The notes: generated by a model from the letters alone, not told the origin. DNA of 64,000 bases from Paraburkholderia tuberum STM678 (GCF_902833905.1 NZ_CADFGP010000029.1:1-64000), one strand, 5' to 3'; shown: positions 27,009-35,634, counted from the first letter of the stretch. Made by a program: numbers and translations.

Positions 27009-27067
27009 ACCCACCGCCGGCGGCTTGGACGGCTGAGCGCCAAAGCGCATGGCTTTAACCGGTCAAG

Positions 27068-27144
27068 GATACCGTCGGCACCGCTGACGGTATCAAGCAA
27101 GCCCATCCACATGTTGCCCATACATACCGTCAGAAATACCGTCA
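27068..27144. repeat. Right-arm cluster of TACCGTC repeats (island 2)
   Basis: GATACCGTC at 27068-27076 and its exact inverse GACGGTATC at 27086-27094 form a palindrome with a 9-base spacer. Direct copies ATACCGTCA follow at 27124-27132 and 27136-27144. The cluster sits about 155-230 bases inside the guaA boundary, mirroring the cluster by int. The rest of 27009-27297 holds no gene. Confidence 0.6.
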
Positions 27145-27297
27145 AATAACAGTTGCTCGGCCTCCACGCAGGCGCAGGTTGACAATTCCCCTAGCGATCA
27201 AGGACTTACGGACCTGCGCTCGGCAATTTAGAATCTGGCACGCGTGATTTATCGATCATCACAAGCCTTTGATTCAAAAGGGAATTCCAAGAGCCCC

Positions 27298-27316
27298 TCA
27301 CTCCCACTCGATCGTC
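27298..27316. repeat. att site at the guaA 3' end
   Basis: The guaA end on the minus strand reads ATCGAGTGGGAGTGA. It matches the internal att at 17301-17315 except for one base. The 3' end of guaA is a known integration hot spot for genomic islands, and insertion regenerates the end of the gene, as seen here. Confidence 0.7.
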
Positions 27317-28881
27317 GCAGGCGGCTTCCCCGAGATGTCGTAGACGACCCGGTTGATCCCGCGCACTTCGTTGATGATCCGGTTCGATACATGCCCAAGC
27401 AGTTCATGCGGCAGATGCGCCCAATGCGCGGTCATGAAGTCGAGCGTCTGCACCGCGCGCAACGCGACGACGTACTCGTAGGTGCGCCCGTCGCCCATCA
27501 CGCCGACGCTCTTGACCGGCAGGAACACCGCGAACGCCTGGCTCGTCAGGTCGTACCACGACTTGCCGGTTTCCTTGTCGATCGTGTCGCGCAGCGTCTC
27601 GATGAAAATCGCGTCCGCGCGGCGCAGCAGGTCCGCGAAATCGCGCTTCACTTCGCCGAGGATCCGCACGCCCAGACCCGGACCCGGGAACGGATGGCGA
27701 TACACCATCGAGTGCGGCAGACCGAGCTTCACGCCAAGCTCGCGCACTTCGTCCTTGAACAGCTCGCGCAGCGGTTCGAGCAGCTTCAGATTCAGCGTCT
27801 CCGGCAGACCACCGACGTTGTGGTGGCTCTTGATGGTTTGCGCGGCCTTCTTGCCCTTGCCCGCCGATTCGATCACGTCCGGATAGATCGTGCCTTGTGC
27901 CAGCCACTTCGCGTCGGTCAGCTTGCCGGCTTCGGCCTGGAACACTTCGACGAACTCCGCGCCGATGATCTTGCGCTTCGCTTCAGGATCGGTCACGCCG
28001 GCGAGCTTGCCGAGGAATGCTTGGCTCGCGTCGACGTGAATCACCTTCACGCCAAGGTGATCGGCGAACAGCGCCATCACCTGCTCGGCTTCGTTCAGGC
28101 GCAGCAGGCCATGGTCGACGAACACGCAGGTCAGTTGATCGCCGATCGCGCGGTGCAGCAGCGCCGCCGCCACCGACGAATCCACGCCGCCCGACAAGCC
28201 CAGAATGACGTGCTCGTTACCGACCTGCTCGCGAATCTTCGCGACGGCTTCGTCGATGTAGTGGCCCATTTCCCAATCGGCCTTCGCGCCGCAGATCTGC
28301 AGCACGAAGCGCTCGAGCATCGCGCGGCCCTGCACCGTGTGCGTGACTTCCGGATGCCATTGCAGGCCATAGAAGCGGCGCTGCTCGTCGGCCATCGCGG
28401 CGATCGGGCACGATTCCGTCGATGCCATCAGCGCGAAACCCGGCGGCATCTCCAGCACCTTGTCGCCGTGGCTCATCCATACCTTCAGCATGCCGTGGCC
28501 TTCGGACGTGGTGAAGTCGCTGATGCCTTCGAGCAGGCTCGTATGGTTGCGCGCGCGCACTTCGGCGTAGCCGAATTCGCGCAGATGACCGATGTCGACC
28601 TTGCCGCCGAGCTGCTGCGCCATCGCCTGCATGCCGTAGCAGATGCCGAGCACCGGCACGCCGAGTTCGAACACGGCTTGCGGCACGCGCGGCGTGTCTT
28701 CCTCGGTGACCGAGCTCGGGCCGCCCGACAGAATCACGCCCTTCGGCGCGAAGTCGCGGATGAACGACGCGTCGACGTCGTACGGATGGATTTCCGAATA
28801 CACGTTGGCTTCGCGAACGCGACGTGCAATCAGTTGGGTGACTTGCGAACCGAAGTCGAGAATCAGGATCTTGTCATGCAT
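27298..28881 (-). CDS. guaA: GMP synthase (glutamine-hydrolysing)
   Basis: GuaA converts XMP to GMP using glutamine and ATP. The 527-residue product has the class I glutamine amidotransferase domain (GICYGMQAM with the catalytic Cys; HPEVTHT with the catalytic His). An N-type ATP pyrophosphatase follows (LSGGVDSSVAAALL P-loop), then the dimerisation domain, ending in the conserved PPATIEWE. The length is normal. Its 3' end is the boundary of the island array, and the last codons are intact. It lies downstream of guaB and a membrane-protein gene on the same strand. Confidence 0.97.
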   Translation of the reverse strand: MHDKILILDFGSQVTQLIARRVREANVYSEIHPYDVDASFIRDFAPKGVILSGGPSSVTEEDTPRVPQAVFELGVPVLGICYGMQAMAQQLGGKVDIGHLREFGYAEVRARNHTSLLEGISDFTTSEGHGMLKVWMSHGDKVLEMPPGFALMASTESCPIAAMADEQRRFYGLQWHPEVTHTVQGRAMLERFVLQICGAKADWEMGHYIDEAVAKIREQVGNEHVILGLSGGVDSSVAAALLHRAIGDQLTCVFVDHGLLRLNEAEQVMALFADHLGVKVIHVDASQAFLGKLAGVTDPEAKRKIIGAEFVEVFQAEAGKLTDAKWLAQGTIYPDVIESAGKGKKAAQTIKSHHNVGGLPETLNLKLLEPLRELFKDEVRELGVKLGLPHSMVYRHPFPGPGLGVRILGEVKRDFADLLRRADAIFIETLRDTIDKETGKSWYDLTSQAFAVFLPVKSVGVMGDGRTYEYVVALRAVQTLDFMTAHWAHLPHELLGHVSNRIINEVRGINRVVYDISGKPPATIEWE

Positions 28882-29096
28882 GGCAGCGGACGGAATCAGA
28901 AGTGAGCGGATACGGAATGCCGCGCGCGAGGCGCGGCGTCGAATTCAAAGCGGTCCACGCGGCGACGGTCTTGGCGCGGCGCGGACAGCCAACATTACGA
29001 TGAAGCACAAGGGCGCGGCCAACCACGGAACTCGCCGCCTGTGATGCGCGCGAACGAAATCCGGTAGCTTCGGCAAACGGCCTGGCGCGCGGCGCT

Positions 29097-29840
29097 TCAA
29101 CCATGAAACGGCGGGCGGCGTGCGCCGGGCACGTCGTTGCTGGTGTCGCGCGCGGCGCGTTCGGACTCGCTCAGGCCGGGCTCGCTTGCGGCCGGATGAA
29201 GCGGCGCGGGAGTGGCAACGGAAGCCGCGGCAGCCGGATTGGCCGGCCGCGTGACCGGCACGACGGGCTCTGGCACCGGCTCGGCGTGATAGACCGGAAA
29301 GCCCGCTGAGGCACGTGGCTCGCGCGCGTTGTCGCGTTCAGGTTCACGCTGCCGTGCGGCATCCTTTTCGGCCTCTTTCGCGGCACGCTTATCGGCACGA
29401 CTGTCGGCCTTGCTCGACGAGGGCTTGACCACGATCCCCTTCTCGCGCCGCCGCACCGCACCCGACAGTCGCACGCCGCCGAGCCCGATCACCACCAGCA
29501 CGACACCGGCCAGCACCGCCACCATCTGGCCGAAACCGGTCAGCGACGGCGTATGCAGCCCCAGCAGCCAGACCAACATCAGCACGCCGATCAGCCAGTG
29601 CACATGACCGACGACCTTCGCGACCGTCGAGGTCAGCGCCCCGTCGAACGACGCATGCACCGCGAGCCACGCGAGCCCGATCAGCGCGACGCCGAACGCC
29701 TGGCCGACCAGCATCGGCTCCGTTGGCACCAGTTGCAACGCGTCGTACAGCGAGGTCCACGGCGTCAGCACGAACAGCAGGCCGAACGCCAGCAGCAACA
29801 ACGCATCGAGGATCAGTACAACGCGCAGCAGTGGCTTCAT
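29097..29840 (-). CDS. Four-helix membrane protein with a long disordered tail
   Basis: The 247-residue product has about four hydrophobic segments in residues 1-130 (VVLILDALLLLAFGLLFVL; GQAFGVALIGLAWLAV; HWLIGVLMLVWLLGL; MVAVLAGVVLVVIGL). A cytoplasmic tail of over 100 residues follows, rich in Lys, Arg, Glu, Pro and Ala. I recognise no domain of known function. It starts 6 bases after the guaB stop codon, so it is likely translated from the guaB transcript. The 215 bases between it and guaA show nothing notable. Confidence 0.75.
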   Translation of the reverse strand: MKPLLRVVLILDALLLLAFGLLFVLTPWTSLYDALQLVPTEPMLVGQAFGVALIGLAWLAVHASFDGALTSTVAKVVGHVHWLIGVLMLVWLLGLHTPSLTGFGQMVAVLAGVVLVVIGLGGVRLSGAVRRREKGIVVKPSSSKADSRADKRAAKEAEKDAARQREPERDNAREPRASAGFPVYHAEPVPEPVVPVTRPANPAAAASVATPAPLHPAASEPGLSESERAARDTSNDVPGARRPPFHG

Positions 29841-29846
29841 GGGCGT

Positions 29847-31307
29847 TTAGTCCACGTGGTAGTTGGGCGCTTCCTTGGTGATTTGCACATCGTGCACATG
29901 CGACTCGCGCAGGCCCGCACCGGTGATCTGCACGAACTCGGCCTTCTCGTTCATTTCGGCGATGGTGCGGCAGCCGCAGTAGCCCATGCTCGCGCGCACA
30001 CCGCCGATCAGCTGGAACAGGATTGCGTTGACCGAACCCTTGTACGCGACGCGACCTTCGATGCCTTCCGGCACCAGCTTGTCGATGTTGGCCGAGTTGT
30101 CCTGGAAGTAGCGGTCCGCCGCGCCGTCCTTCATGGCGCCGACCGAGCCCATGCCACGGTACGACTTGTACTGGCGGCCCTGGTACAGGAATACCTCGCC
30201 CGGCGACTCCTCGGTACCGGCGAACATGCTGCCCATCATGACCGCGCTGGCGCCCGCCGCGAGCGCCTTGCTGACGTCGCCCGAGAAGCGCACCCCGCCG
30301 TCGGCGATGACCGGCACGCCGGTGCCGTTCAGCGCTTCGGACACGTTGGAGATAGCGGTGACCTGCGGCACGCCGACGCCTGCGACGATTCGCGTCGTGC
30401 AGATGGAGCCCGGGCCGATACCGACCTTGACGCCGTCCGCGCCGTATTCGACGAGCGCCCTGGCGGCCGCGGCGGTTGCGATGTTGCCGCCGATCACCTC
30501 GACGTGCGGGAAGTTCTGCTTGACCCACTTGACGCGCTCGAGCACGCCCATGCTGTGGCCATGCGCGGTATCGACGACGATCACGTCGACGCCGGCCTGC
30601 ACGAGCAGCTCGACGCGCTCTTCGTTGTCCGCGCCGACGCCGACCGCCGCGCCCGCGCGCAGCTTGCCGTGCTCGTCCTTGCATGCATCCGGGTGCTCGG
30701 TCTGCTTGGTGATGTCCTTGACGGTCATCAGGCCGCGCAGTTCGAAGGCGTCGTTGATGACCAGCACGCGCTCGAGGCGGTGGCTGTGCATCAGCGCCTT
30801 CGCTTCGGCGAGCGGCGTGCCTTCCTTGACGGTGACGAGGCGCTCGCGCGGCGTCATGATGTTGCGCACCGGCTCGTCCAGACGCTCTTCGAAGCGCAGG
30901 TCGCGATTCGTCACGATGCCGACGAGCTGCGAGCCCTCGACGACCGGGAAGCCCGAAATGCCATGCTGGCGCGACAGTGCGATCACGTCGCGCACTTTCA
31001 TATGCGGCGGAACGGTGATCGGATCGCGCACGACGCCCGACTCGAAACGCTTGACCTTCGCGACTTCACGCGCCTGCTCAGCCGGCGTGAGGTTCTTGTG
31101 GATGATGCCGACGCCGCCCATTTGCGCCATGGCGATTGCCAGACGTGCTTCGGTGACCGTGTCCATCGCGGCGGACACGAGCGGCATGTTGAGGGAGATG
31201 TTGCGGGTCAGCCGGGTCTTGAGGCTGGTGTCGCGCGGCAGAACATCGGAGAAGGCCGGGACGAGGAGCACGTCATCGAACGTGAGTGCTGTTTGGATCA
31301 GACGCAT
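29847..31307 (-). CDS. guaB: IMP dehydrogenase
   Basis: GuaB oxidises IMP to XMP with NAD+, the first committed step to GMP. The 486-residue product has the TIM-barrel core split by a pair of CBS domains (about residues 95-205). Key elements are the catalytic loop GPGSICTTRIVAG with the active-site Cys, ADGGVRFSGD for phosphate binding and the flap region with YRGMGS. The start ATG before RLIQTALTFDDVLLVP matches the family. A good promoter lies 27 bases upstream. It is followed by a membrane-protein gene and guaA. Confidence 0.97.
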   Translation of the reverse strand: MRLIQTALTFDDVLLVPAFSDVLPRDTSLKTRLTRNISLNMPLVSAAMDTVTEARLAIAMAQMGGVGIIHKNLTPAEQAREVAKVKRFESGVVRDPITVPPHMKVRDVIALSRQHGISGFPVVEGSQLVGIVTNRDLRFEERLDEPVRNIMTPRERLVTVKEGTPLAEAKALMHSHRLERVLVINDAFELRGLMTVKDITKQTEHPDACKDEHGKLRAGAAVGVGADNEERVELLVQAGVDVIVVDTAHGHSMGVLERVKWVKQNFPHVEVIGGNIATAAAARALVEYGADGVKVGIGPGSICTTRIVAGVGVPQVTAISNVSEALNGTGVPVIADGGVRFSGDVSKALAAGASAVMMGSMFAGTEESPGEVFLYQGRQYKSYRGMGSVGAMKDGAADRYFQDNSANIDKLVPEGIEGRVAYKGSVNAILFQLIGGVRASMGYCGCRTIAEMNEKAEFVQITGAGLRESHVHDVQITKEAPNYHVD

Positions 31308-31333
31308 GGCAAATCCTATAGGCGCAAAAGCGA

Positions 31334-31362
31334 ATTATACGCGATACCACCCCGGTTTTCAC
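31334..31362 (-). promoter_or_regulatory. guaB promoter
   Basis: On the minus strand a perfect TATAAT (31334-31339) is preceded by GTGAAA (31357-31362) with a 17-base spacer. The -10 box lies 27 bases before the guaB start codon. The remaining intergenic bases to 31624 show no further feature; they should include the promoter of the plus-strand transporter gene. Confidence 0.65.
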
Positions 31363-31624
31363 TGCGCGAACAGCAGCTTAGCGAATTTCAGACGATTTTT
31401 TGCCGCTCCCGCCTGCGTCGATTTCGCTCGCCTGTTCGCGTCGGGTTCGAACGGGTTTCGTTTGCGCGTTCGCAGGCGAAACCGGAGCAGAGCCGGCGGC
31501 ATTTTCGCGGCACGTACCCTGTCGAGCGGCGGTCGAGCGGCCTGAATGCAGGATCGAACAAGACGTCCTGCTCGCAAAACCGCTATTCTGCCGGCCATTC
31601 CAGTTTATCCAGCAGAGGCAGTCG

Positions 31625-32611
31625 ATGCAGCGCGGTGTCGTATATGGCGTCATAGCCGGAGCCTTGTGGGGCATGGTGTTTCTGGTGCCGCGGGTGCTGC
31701 CCGACTTCTCCCCGCTCCTGCTCGTCGCCGGCCGCTACTCGATGTACGGCGTCGTGTCGCTCGCCGCGGCGCTGCCGATCGCGCGTTCGCTCGCCAAACG
31801 GCTGAGCCGCGAGGATCTGATCGCGCTCGTCAAGCTCGCGCTGACCGGCAATATCGTTTATTACCTGCTGCTGACCGCCGCCGTGCACCTGATCGGAATC
31901 GCGCCGGCCTCGCTGATCGTCGGCGTGCTGCCGGTCACGGTCACGCTGGTCGGCCGGCGCGATCACGGCGCGGTGCCGCTCGCGCGCCTCGCATGGCCGC
32001 TCGCGACCGTGATGGCGGGCATCGTCTGCATCAATATCGACGTCTTTACGGTGGCCGGCGCGGCGCCGGTGAGCATCGCGACGCGCCTGCTCGGCGTGGC
32101 CTGCGCGGTGGGCGCGCTCATCTGCTGGACCTGGTTCGCGGTCGAGAACGCCCGTTACCTGCAGCGTCAGACGCATTTCAGCGGCAATGAGTGGTCGGTG
32201 CTGTGGGGCGTCGTGACTGGCGCGCTCGGCGGCGCGTTGTGGCTCGTGGTCGCGGTGCTGCCGTCGGGCGGCCCGCAGGGTGAGTTGGCCGACCCGCGCT
32301 GGCACACGTTCTGGCTGCTCAACCTCGCACTCGCGATCGGCGCGTCGTGGCTCGGCAACGGCCTGTGGAATGCCGCGGCAAAACGGCTGCCGCTAACGCT
32401 GTCCGGCCAGATGATCGTGTTCGAGACGCTGTTCGCGCTGCTTTACGCGTTCATTTACGACGAGCGCCTGCCGCGCCCGCTCGAACTCGCGGCGATCCTG
32501 CTGCTGGTGGCGGGGGTCTGGTGGTCGGTGCGCCGGCATTCGGACGACGATTCGTCGGGTGCGGCGCGCATCGAGGGCATGAACGATAAGGCGCAGACGG
32601 CGGCGCCTTGA
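31625..32611 (+). CDS. EamA/DMT-family transporter
   Basis: The 328-residue product is an inner-membrane protein of the drug/metabolite transporter superfamily with about ten predicted helices in two EamA repeats. The first opens with GVIAGALWGMVFLVPRVLP, and the second ends with LPLTLSGQMIVFETLFALLYAFIYDE. The substrate cannot be told from sequence; relatives export amino acids or other metabolites. The ATG at 31625 follows a purine-rich CAGAGGCAG site. It is convergent with rnfH. Confidence 0.82.
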   Translation: MQRGVVYGVIAGALWGMVFLVPRVLPDFSPLLLVAGRYSMYGVVSLAAALPIARSLAKRLSREDLIALVKLALTGNIVYYLLLTAAVHLIGIAPASLIVGVLPVTVTLVGRRDHGAVPLARLAWPLATVMAGIVCINIDVFTVAGAAPVSIATRLLGVACAVGALICWTWFAVENARYLQRQTHFSGNEWSVLWGVVTGALGGALWLVVAVLPSGGPQGELADPRWHTFWLLNLALAIGASWLGNGLWNAAAKRLPLTLSGQMIVFETLFALLYAFIYDERLPRPLELAAILLLVAGVWWSVRRHSDDDSSGAARIEGMNDKAQTAAP

Positions 32612-32683
32612 GGCGATGTGACGCGATGATGCAAGACGGGCGGCGCGCGAAAAAGTCCGCCGCCCCCCCACAACTAGCGCCGC

Positions 32684-33016
32684 CTAGCGCGAATCCTTGT
32701 TCAACCAACGCCGCCCCTCGATCGACCCCGCCTTGCGTGTCTTTTCGACGCGGCGTTGGCGCGACACCTTCGGATCCACCAGCAACGGCCGGTAAATCTC
32801 GACGCGATCATGGTCGGCCAGCACCGTATCGAGCGGTTTGAGCTTGCCGAACACGCCCACCTTCTGCGTGTTCAGATCGATCGACGGAAAGCGCTGCAGA
32901 ATCCCGCTTGCGCCGATCGCCTGTTGCAGCGTCGCGCCCGCGGGCAACTCGACCGCAATCAGCGCCTGCTCGGCAGCGAGCGCATAGCAGACTTCTACCG
33001 TTAGCCGCGCGCTCAT
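32684..33016 (-). CDS. rnfH: RnfH-family ubiquitin-fold protein
   Basis: The 110-residue product matches the RnfH/RatB (UPF0125) family with its beta-grasp fold: LTVEVCYALAAEQALIAVEL, QKVGVFGKLKPLDTVL, then DHDRVEIYRPLLVDPK. The function is unknown, though it almost always pairs with ratA, as here. The ATG overlaps the ratA stop codon by 4 bases. The C-terminal 20 residues are basic. Confidence 0.88.
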   Translation of the reverse strand: MSARLTVEVCYALAAEQALIAVELPAGATLQQAIGASGILQRFPSIDLNTQKVGVFGKLKPLDTVLADHDRVEIYRPLLVDPKVSRQRRVEKTRKAGSIEGRRWLNKDSR

Positions 33017-33450
33017 GACTGACCATAGCGCTGGTTGGCGCGCTTCACGAAAGATTCGACGAAGGTATTGGCGATGTGATTGAACACCGGCCCGATGATC
33101 TTCTCGAGCAGGATGCTGGTGAACTCGTAGTGCAGCGCGAATTCGATCTTGCACGCATCGGCGCGCAGCGGCGTGAAGCGCCAGAAACCGGTGAACTTGC
33201 GAAACGGACCGTCGGCGAATTCCATGTCGATGCGCGTGGGGCGCTCCATCGAGTTACGCGTGGCGAAATGCTGCTTGATGCCCTTGAAGTTGATATCGAT
33301 CCTCGCCTCCATGCTGGTGTCGTCCCGGTGACGAATTTCGATGCCCCCGCACCATGGCAGGAACTTGGGGTAATCGTCGACGTCGGTGACGAGGTCGAAC
33401 ATCTGCTCCGCCGAGTGGCGAATCAAAACGGTTTTCTGGACATCTGCCAT
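33013..33450 (-). CDS. ratA: RatA-family SRPBCC protein (ubiquinone-binding, Coq10-like)
   Basis: The 145-residue product is a START/SRPBCC-fold protein of the Coq10/RatA group: VLIRHSAEQMFDLVTDVDDYPKFLPWC near the N-terminus and a C-terminal helix HIANTFVESFVKRANQRYG. Homologues bind ubiquinone-like lipids; E. coli RatA was also reported as a ribosome-association toxin. The ATG before ADVQKTVLI was chosen over an upstream in-frame start. It is divergent from smpB and first of a ratA-rnfH pair. Confidence 0.88.
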   Translation of the reverse strand: MADVQKTVLIRHSAEQMFDLVTDVDDYPKFLPWCGGIEIRHRDDTSMEARIDINFKGIKQHFATRNSMERPTRIDMEFADGPFRKFTGFWRFTPLRADACKIEFALHYEFTSILLEKIIGPVFNHIANTFVESFVKRANQRYGQS

Positions 33451-33550
33451 AAATTGAACAGCGCGTGGCAACGGTGGACAAGCGCCGCGGGCTTTCCTTG
33501 CCCCGCTTTGCTAAAATCGTGATTTTAAACGAGTTGGGCACTTTCCATTC

Positions 33551-33997
33551 ATGAGCATCATAGACAACAGAAAAGCCTTCTACGACTACTCGGTCGAGGA
33601 ACGCTATGAGGCAGGCCTCGTGCTCGAAGGATGGGAGGTCAAGGCGTTGCGCGCCGGGCGCGGCCAGATCAAGGAAGGCTACGTGGTGATCCGCAACGGC
33701 GAGCTGTTCCTGATCGGCACGCACATCAGCCCGCTGCCCGAAGCCTCGACGCACATCCATCCCGACCCGGTGCGCACGCGCAAGTTGCTGCTGCATAGCG
33801 AGGAGATCAGCAAGCTGATCGGCAAGGTCGAGCAGCGCGGCTACACGCTCGTGCCGCTGAATTTTCACTACAAGAACGGTCGCGTCAAATGCGAGATCGG
33901 TCTCGCGAAGGGCAAGAAGATGCACGACAAGCGCGAGACCGAGAAGAAGCGCGACTGGGAGCGCGAGAAGGCGCGCTTGATGCGCTCGCCGACCTGA
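33551..33997 (+). CDS. smpB: SsrA-binding protein SmpB
   Basis: SmpB binds tmRNA and delivers it to stalled ribosomes for trans-translation. The 148-residue product has the conserved core: N-R-KAFYDYSVEERYEAGLVL, GWEVKALRAG, HISPLPEAST and the basic C-terminal tail (KKMHDKRETEKKRDWEREKARL) that inserts into the decoding centre. The start ATG before SIIDNRKAF is standard. A TAAAAT -10-like box lies about 35 bases upstream. A strong terminator follows. Confidence 0.97.
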   Translation: MSIIDNRKAFYDYSVEERYEAGLVLEGWEVKALRAGRGQIKEGYVVIRNGELFLIGTHISPLPEASTHIHPDPVRTRKLLLHSEEISKLIGKVEQRGYTLVPLNFHYKNGRVKCEIGLAKGKKMHDKRETEKKRDWEREKARLMRSPT

Positions 33998-34021
33998 ACG
34001 CGATTCGTATCCGGCATTGCA

Positions 34022-34060
34022 AAAATGGCCCGCGCATCGATGTGCGGGCCATTTGCTTTT
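34022..34060 (+). terminator. Bidirectional terminator between smpB and qmcA
   Basis: AATGGCCCGC(A/G)CATCGATG(C/T)GCGGGCCATT forms a long stem (34024-34053), followed by TGCTTTT on the plus strand and TTTTTGC on the minus strand. It can serve both convergent genes. Confidence 0.85.
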
Positions 34061-34096
34061 ACGTCACGCACTCATTGCGCATGCATTGCCCGTTCG

Positions 34097-35044
34097 TCAG
34101 CGCAAGTCGCCGCGCGGCGGCTCCGCTGCCGCCTTGCTCTTGTTCACGATGGTCAGCGCCGACGCGATCATCGAACTCATGTTCGACATGTCGCCCGGCA
34201 CGATCAGTGTCGTGCCCTGCCTCGCCAGGTTCGAGAACGCGTTCACGTACTGTTCGGCCACCTTCAGATTCACCGCGTCCATGCCGCCGTTCAGCTGGAT
34301 CGCCGCCGCGATCTTCTGGATCGCCTGCGCGTTCGCCTCGGCCACCGCCAGAATCGCCGCGGCCTGCCCCTGCGCCTGATTGATCGCTGCCTGACGCTCG
34401 CCCTCGGACTTCTGGATCGCCGCCTCGCGGCCGCCCGACGCGATATTGATCTGCTCCTGCTTGCGCCCTTCCGATGCCGCGATCAGCGCGCGTTTCTCGC
34501 GCTCGGCGGTGATCTGCGCCTGCATCGCGTGAAGGATTTCCTTTGGCGGCGTCAGGTCCTTGATCTCGTAGCGCAGCACTTTTACGCCCCAGTTCGCGGC
34601 CGCCTCGTCCAGCGCGGACACGATGCTGTGATTGATGAAATCGCGCTCCTCGAAGGTCCGGTCCAGCTCCAGCTTGCCGATGACCGAGCGCAGCGTGGTC
34701 TGCGACAACTGCGTGATCGCGAACACGAAGTTGCTCGATCCGTACGATGCCTTCATCGGATCGGTGACCTGGAAATACAGCACACCGTCGACCTGCAGTT
34801 GCGTGTTGTCGCGCGTAATACAGACCTGGCTCGGCACTTCGAGAGGAATTTCCTTCAGCACGTGCTTGTACGCGACCCGGTCGACGAACGGGAACGCGAA
34901 GCTCAGACCCGGCGTCAGCGTCGCGTGATAACGGCCGAGGCGCTCGAGCACCCACGCATGCTGCTGCGGCACGATCTTGATGGTCTGCGACGCGAGCACG
35001 ATCACGACGATCAGCAGCACTGCCCCGACGATGGTTGAATCCAT
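34097..35044 (-). CDS. qmcA: SPFH/stomatin-family membrane protease regulator (QmcA-like)
   Basis: The 315-residue product has one N-terminal membrane helix (IVGAVLLIVVIVLASQTI), the SPFH/band 7 domain (VPQQHAWVLERLGRYH to about residue 190) and a coiled-coil C-terminal region rich in Ala, Glu and Gln. It ends in an oligomerisation segment (GGMDAVNLKVAEQYVNAF). Family members form large ring or cage assemblies in the inner membrane and modulate FtsH or other proteases. It is paired with an NfeD gene immediately upstream, a common arrangement. Confidence 0.9.
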   Translation of the reverse strand: MDSTIVGAVLLIVVIVLASQTIKIVPQQHAWVLERLGRYHATLTPGLSFAFPFVDRVAYKHVLKEIPLEVPSQVCITRDNTQLQVDGVLYFQVTDPMKASYGSSNFVFAITQLSQTTLRSVIGKLELDRTFEERDFINHSIVSALDEAAANWGVKVLRYEIKDLTPPKEILHAMQAQITAEREKRALIAASEGRKQEQINIASGGREAAIQKSEGERQAAINQAQGQAAAILAVAEANAQAIQKIAAAIQLNGGMDAVNLKVAEQYVNAFSNLARQGTTLIVPGDMSNMSSMIASALTIVNKSKAAAEPPRGDLR

Positions 35045-35131
35045 ATCGCTACCCTCCGATTCTGCTTCGAATAGTTGTGCGCAGGTTGGTCGGGCCTGCG
35101 TTTTCAGCTTGGGCGGCCGGCGCTCAGATCG

Positions 35132-35587
35132 TCAGGTCGCGCTCGCGCGCGCCTTCGGCTGCCGACTCGCGACGACGACGAGGCAACTGCCCCGCAACTC
35201 CTTGATCTCGTAGACCTGCGCGTCTTCGGGTTCGCCCGCGGCCAGCTCGATGTCCCATGCCGCGCCACGATAGGTCGCGCGTGCTTTGCGCCCCTGCCAG
35301 GCCGGCACGTTCAGCGTCTGCCCGATATCCAGATTGACATCCGGATTGCGCGACGCCTGCTCGCGCCTACGACGGCCGAAGCGCGAGCGTCTGAGCACCA
35401 CGACCGCCGCGAGCGCAACCAGCGCCGCCACTACGAACTGCAGATCGGTCCCGGCGCCGGCAATGCGCGCAAGCGCGGCCGCGACGAAGCCGAACGCGAT
35501 CATCAACAGATAGAAGGTGCCGCTCATCAGTTCCAGCACGACAAGCACACCCGCCCCGATCCACCAGAACAGTCCACCAGGCGCCAC
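35132..35587 (-). CDS. NfeD-family membrane protein
   Basis: The 151-residue product has two or three N-terminal membrane helices (FWWIGAGVLVVLELM; FYLLMIAFGFVAAAL; FVVAALVALAAVVVL) and a C-terminal OB-fold domain (NLDIGQTLNVPAWQGRKARATYRG), as in short NfeD proteins that partner stomatin-like proteins. The GTG at 35587 is chosen as start because a GGAGG ribosome-binding site lies 6 bases before it. The longer open frame upstream would run back through the ppsA terminator. Confidence 0.85.
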   Translation of the reverse strand: MAPGGLFWWIGAGVLVVLELMSGTFYLLMIAFGFVAAALARIAGAGTDLQFVVAALVALAAVVVLRRSRFGRRRREQASRNPDVNLDIGQTLNVPAWQGRKARATYRGAAWDIELAAGEPEDAQVYEIKELRGSCLVVVASRQPKARASAT

Positions 35588-35598
35588 GTCGACCTCCA

Positions 35599-35634
35599 AA
35601 AAGCAAAACACCCCGGTTCTACCGGGGTGTTTAT
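35599..35634 (-). terminator. Terminator of ppsA
   Basis: On the minus strand AAACACCCCGGTAGAACCGGGGTGTTT is followed by TGCTTTTT. A second perfect stem-loop (35666-35693, CGAATGCCGC arms) lies between this and the ppsA stop codon but lacks a T-tract. Confidence 0.85.

Noticed and set aside
27244..28905. Long open frame on the plus strand opposite guaA
   Set aside because: It is the antisense shadow of a clear GMP synthase; the protein is Arg/His-rich with no family features, as usual in high-GC DNA.
32638..32666. GGGCGGC/GCCGCCC hairpin between the EamA gene and rnfH
   Set aside because: The stem is GC-rich but no T-tract follows on either strand, so a terminator call is not supported.
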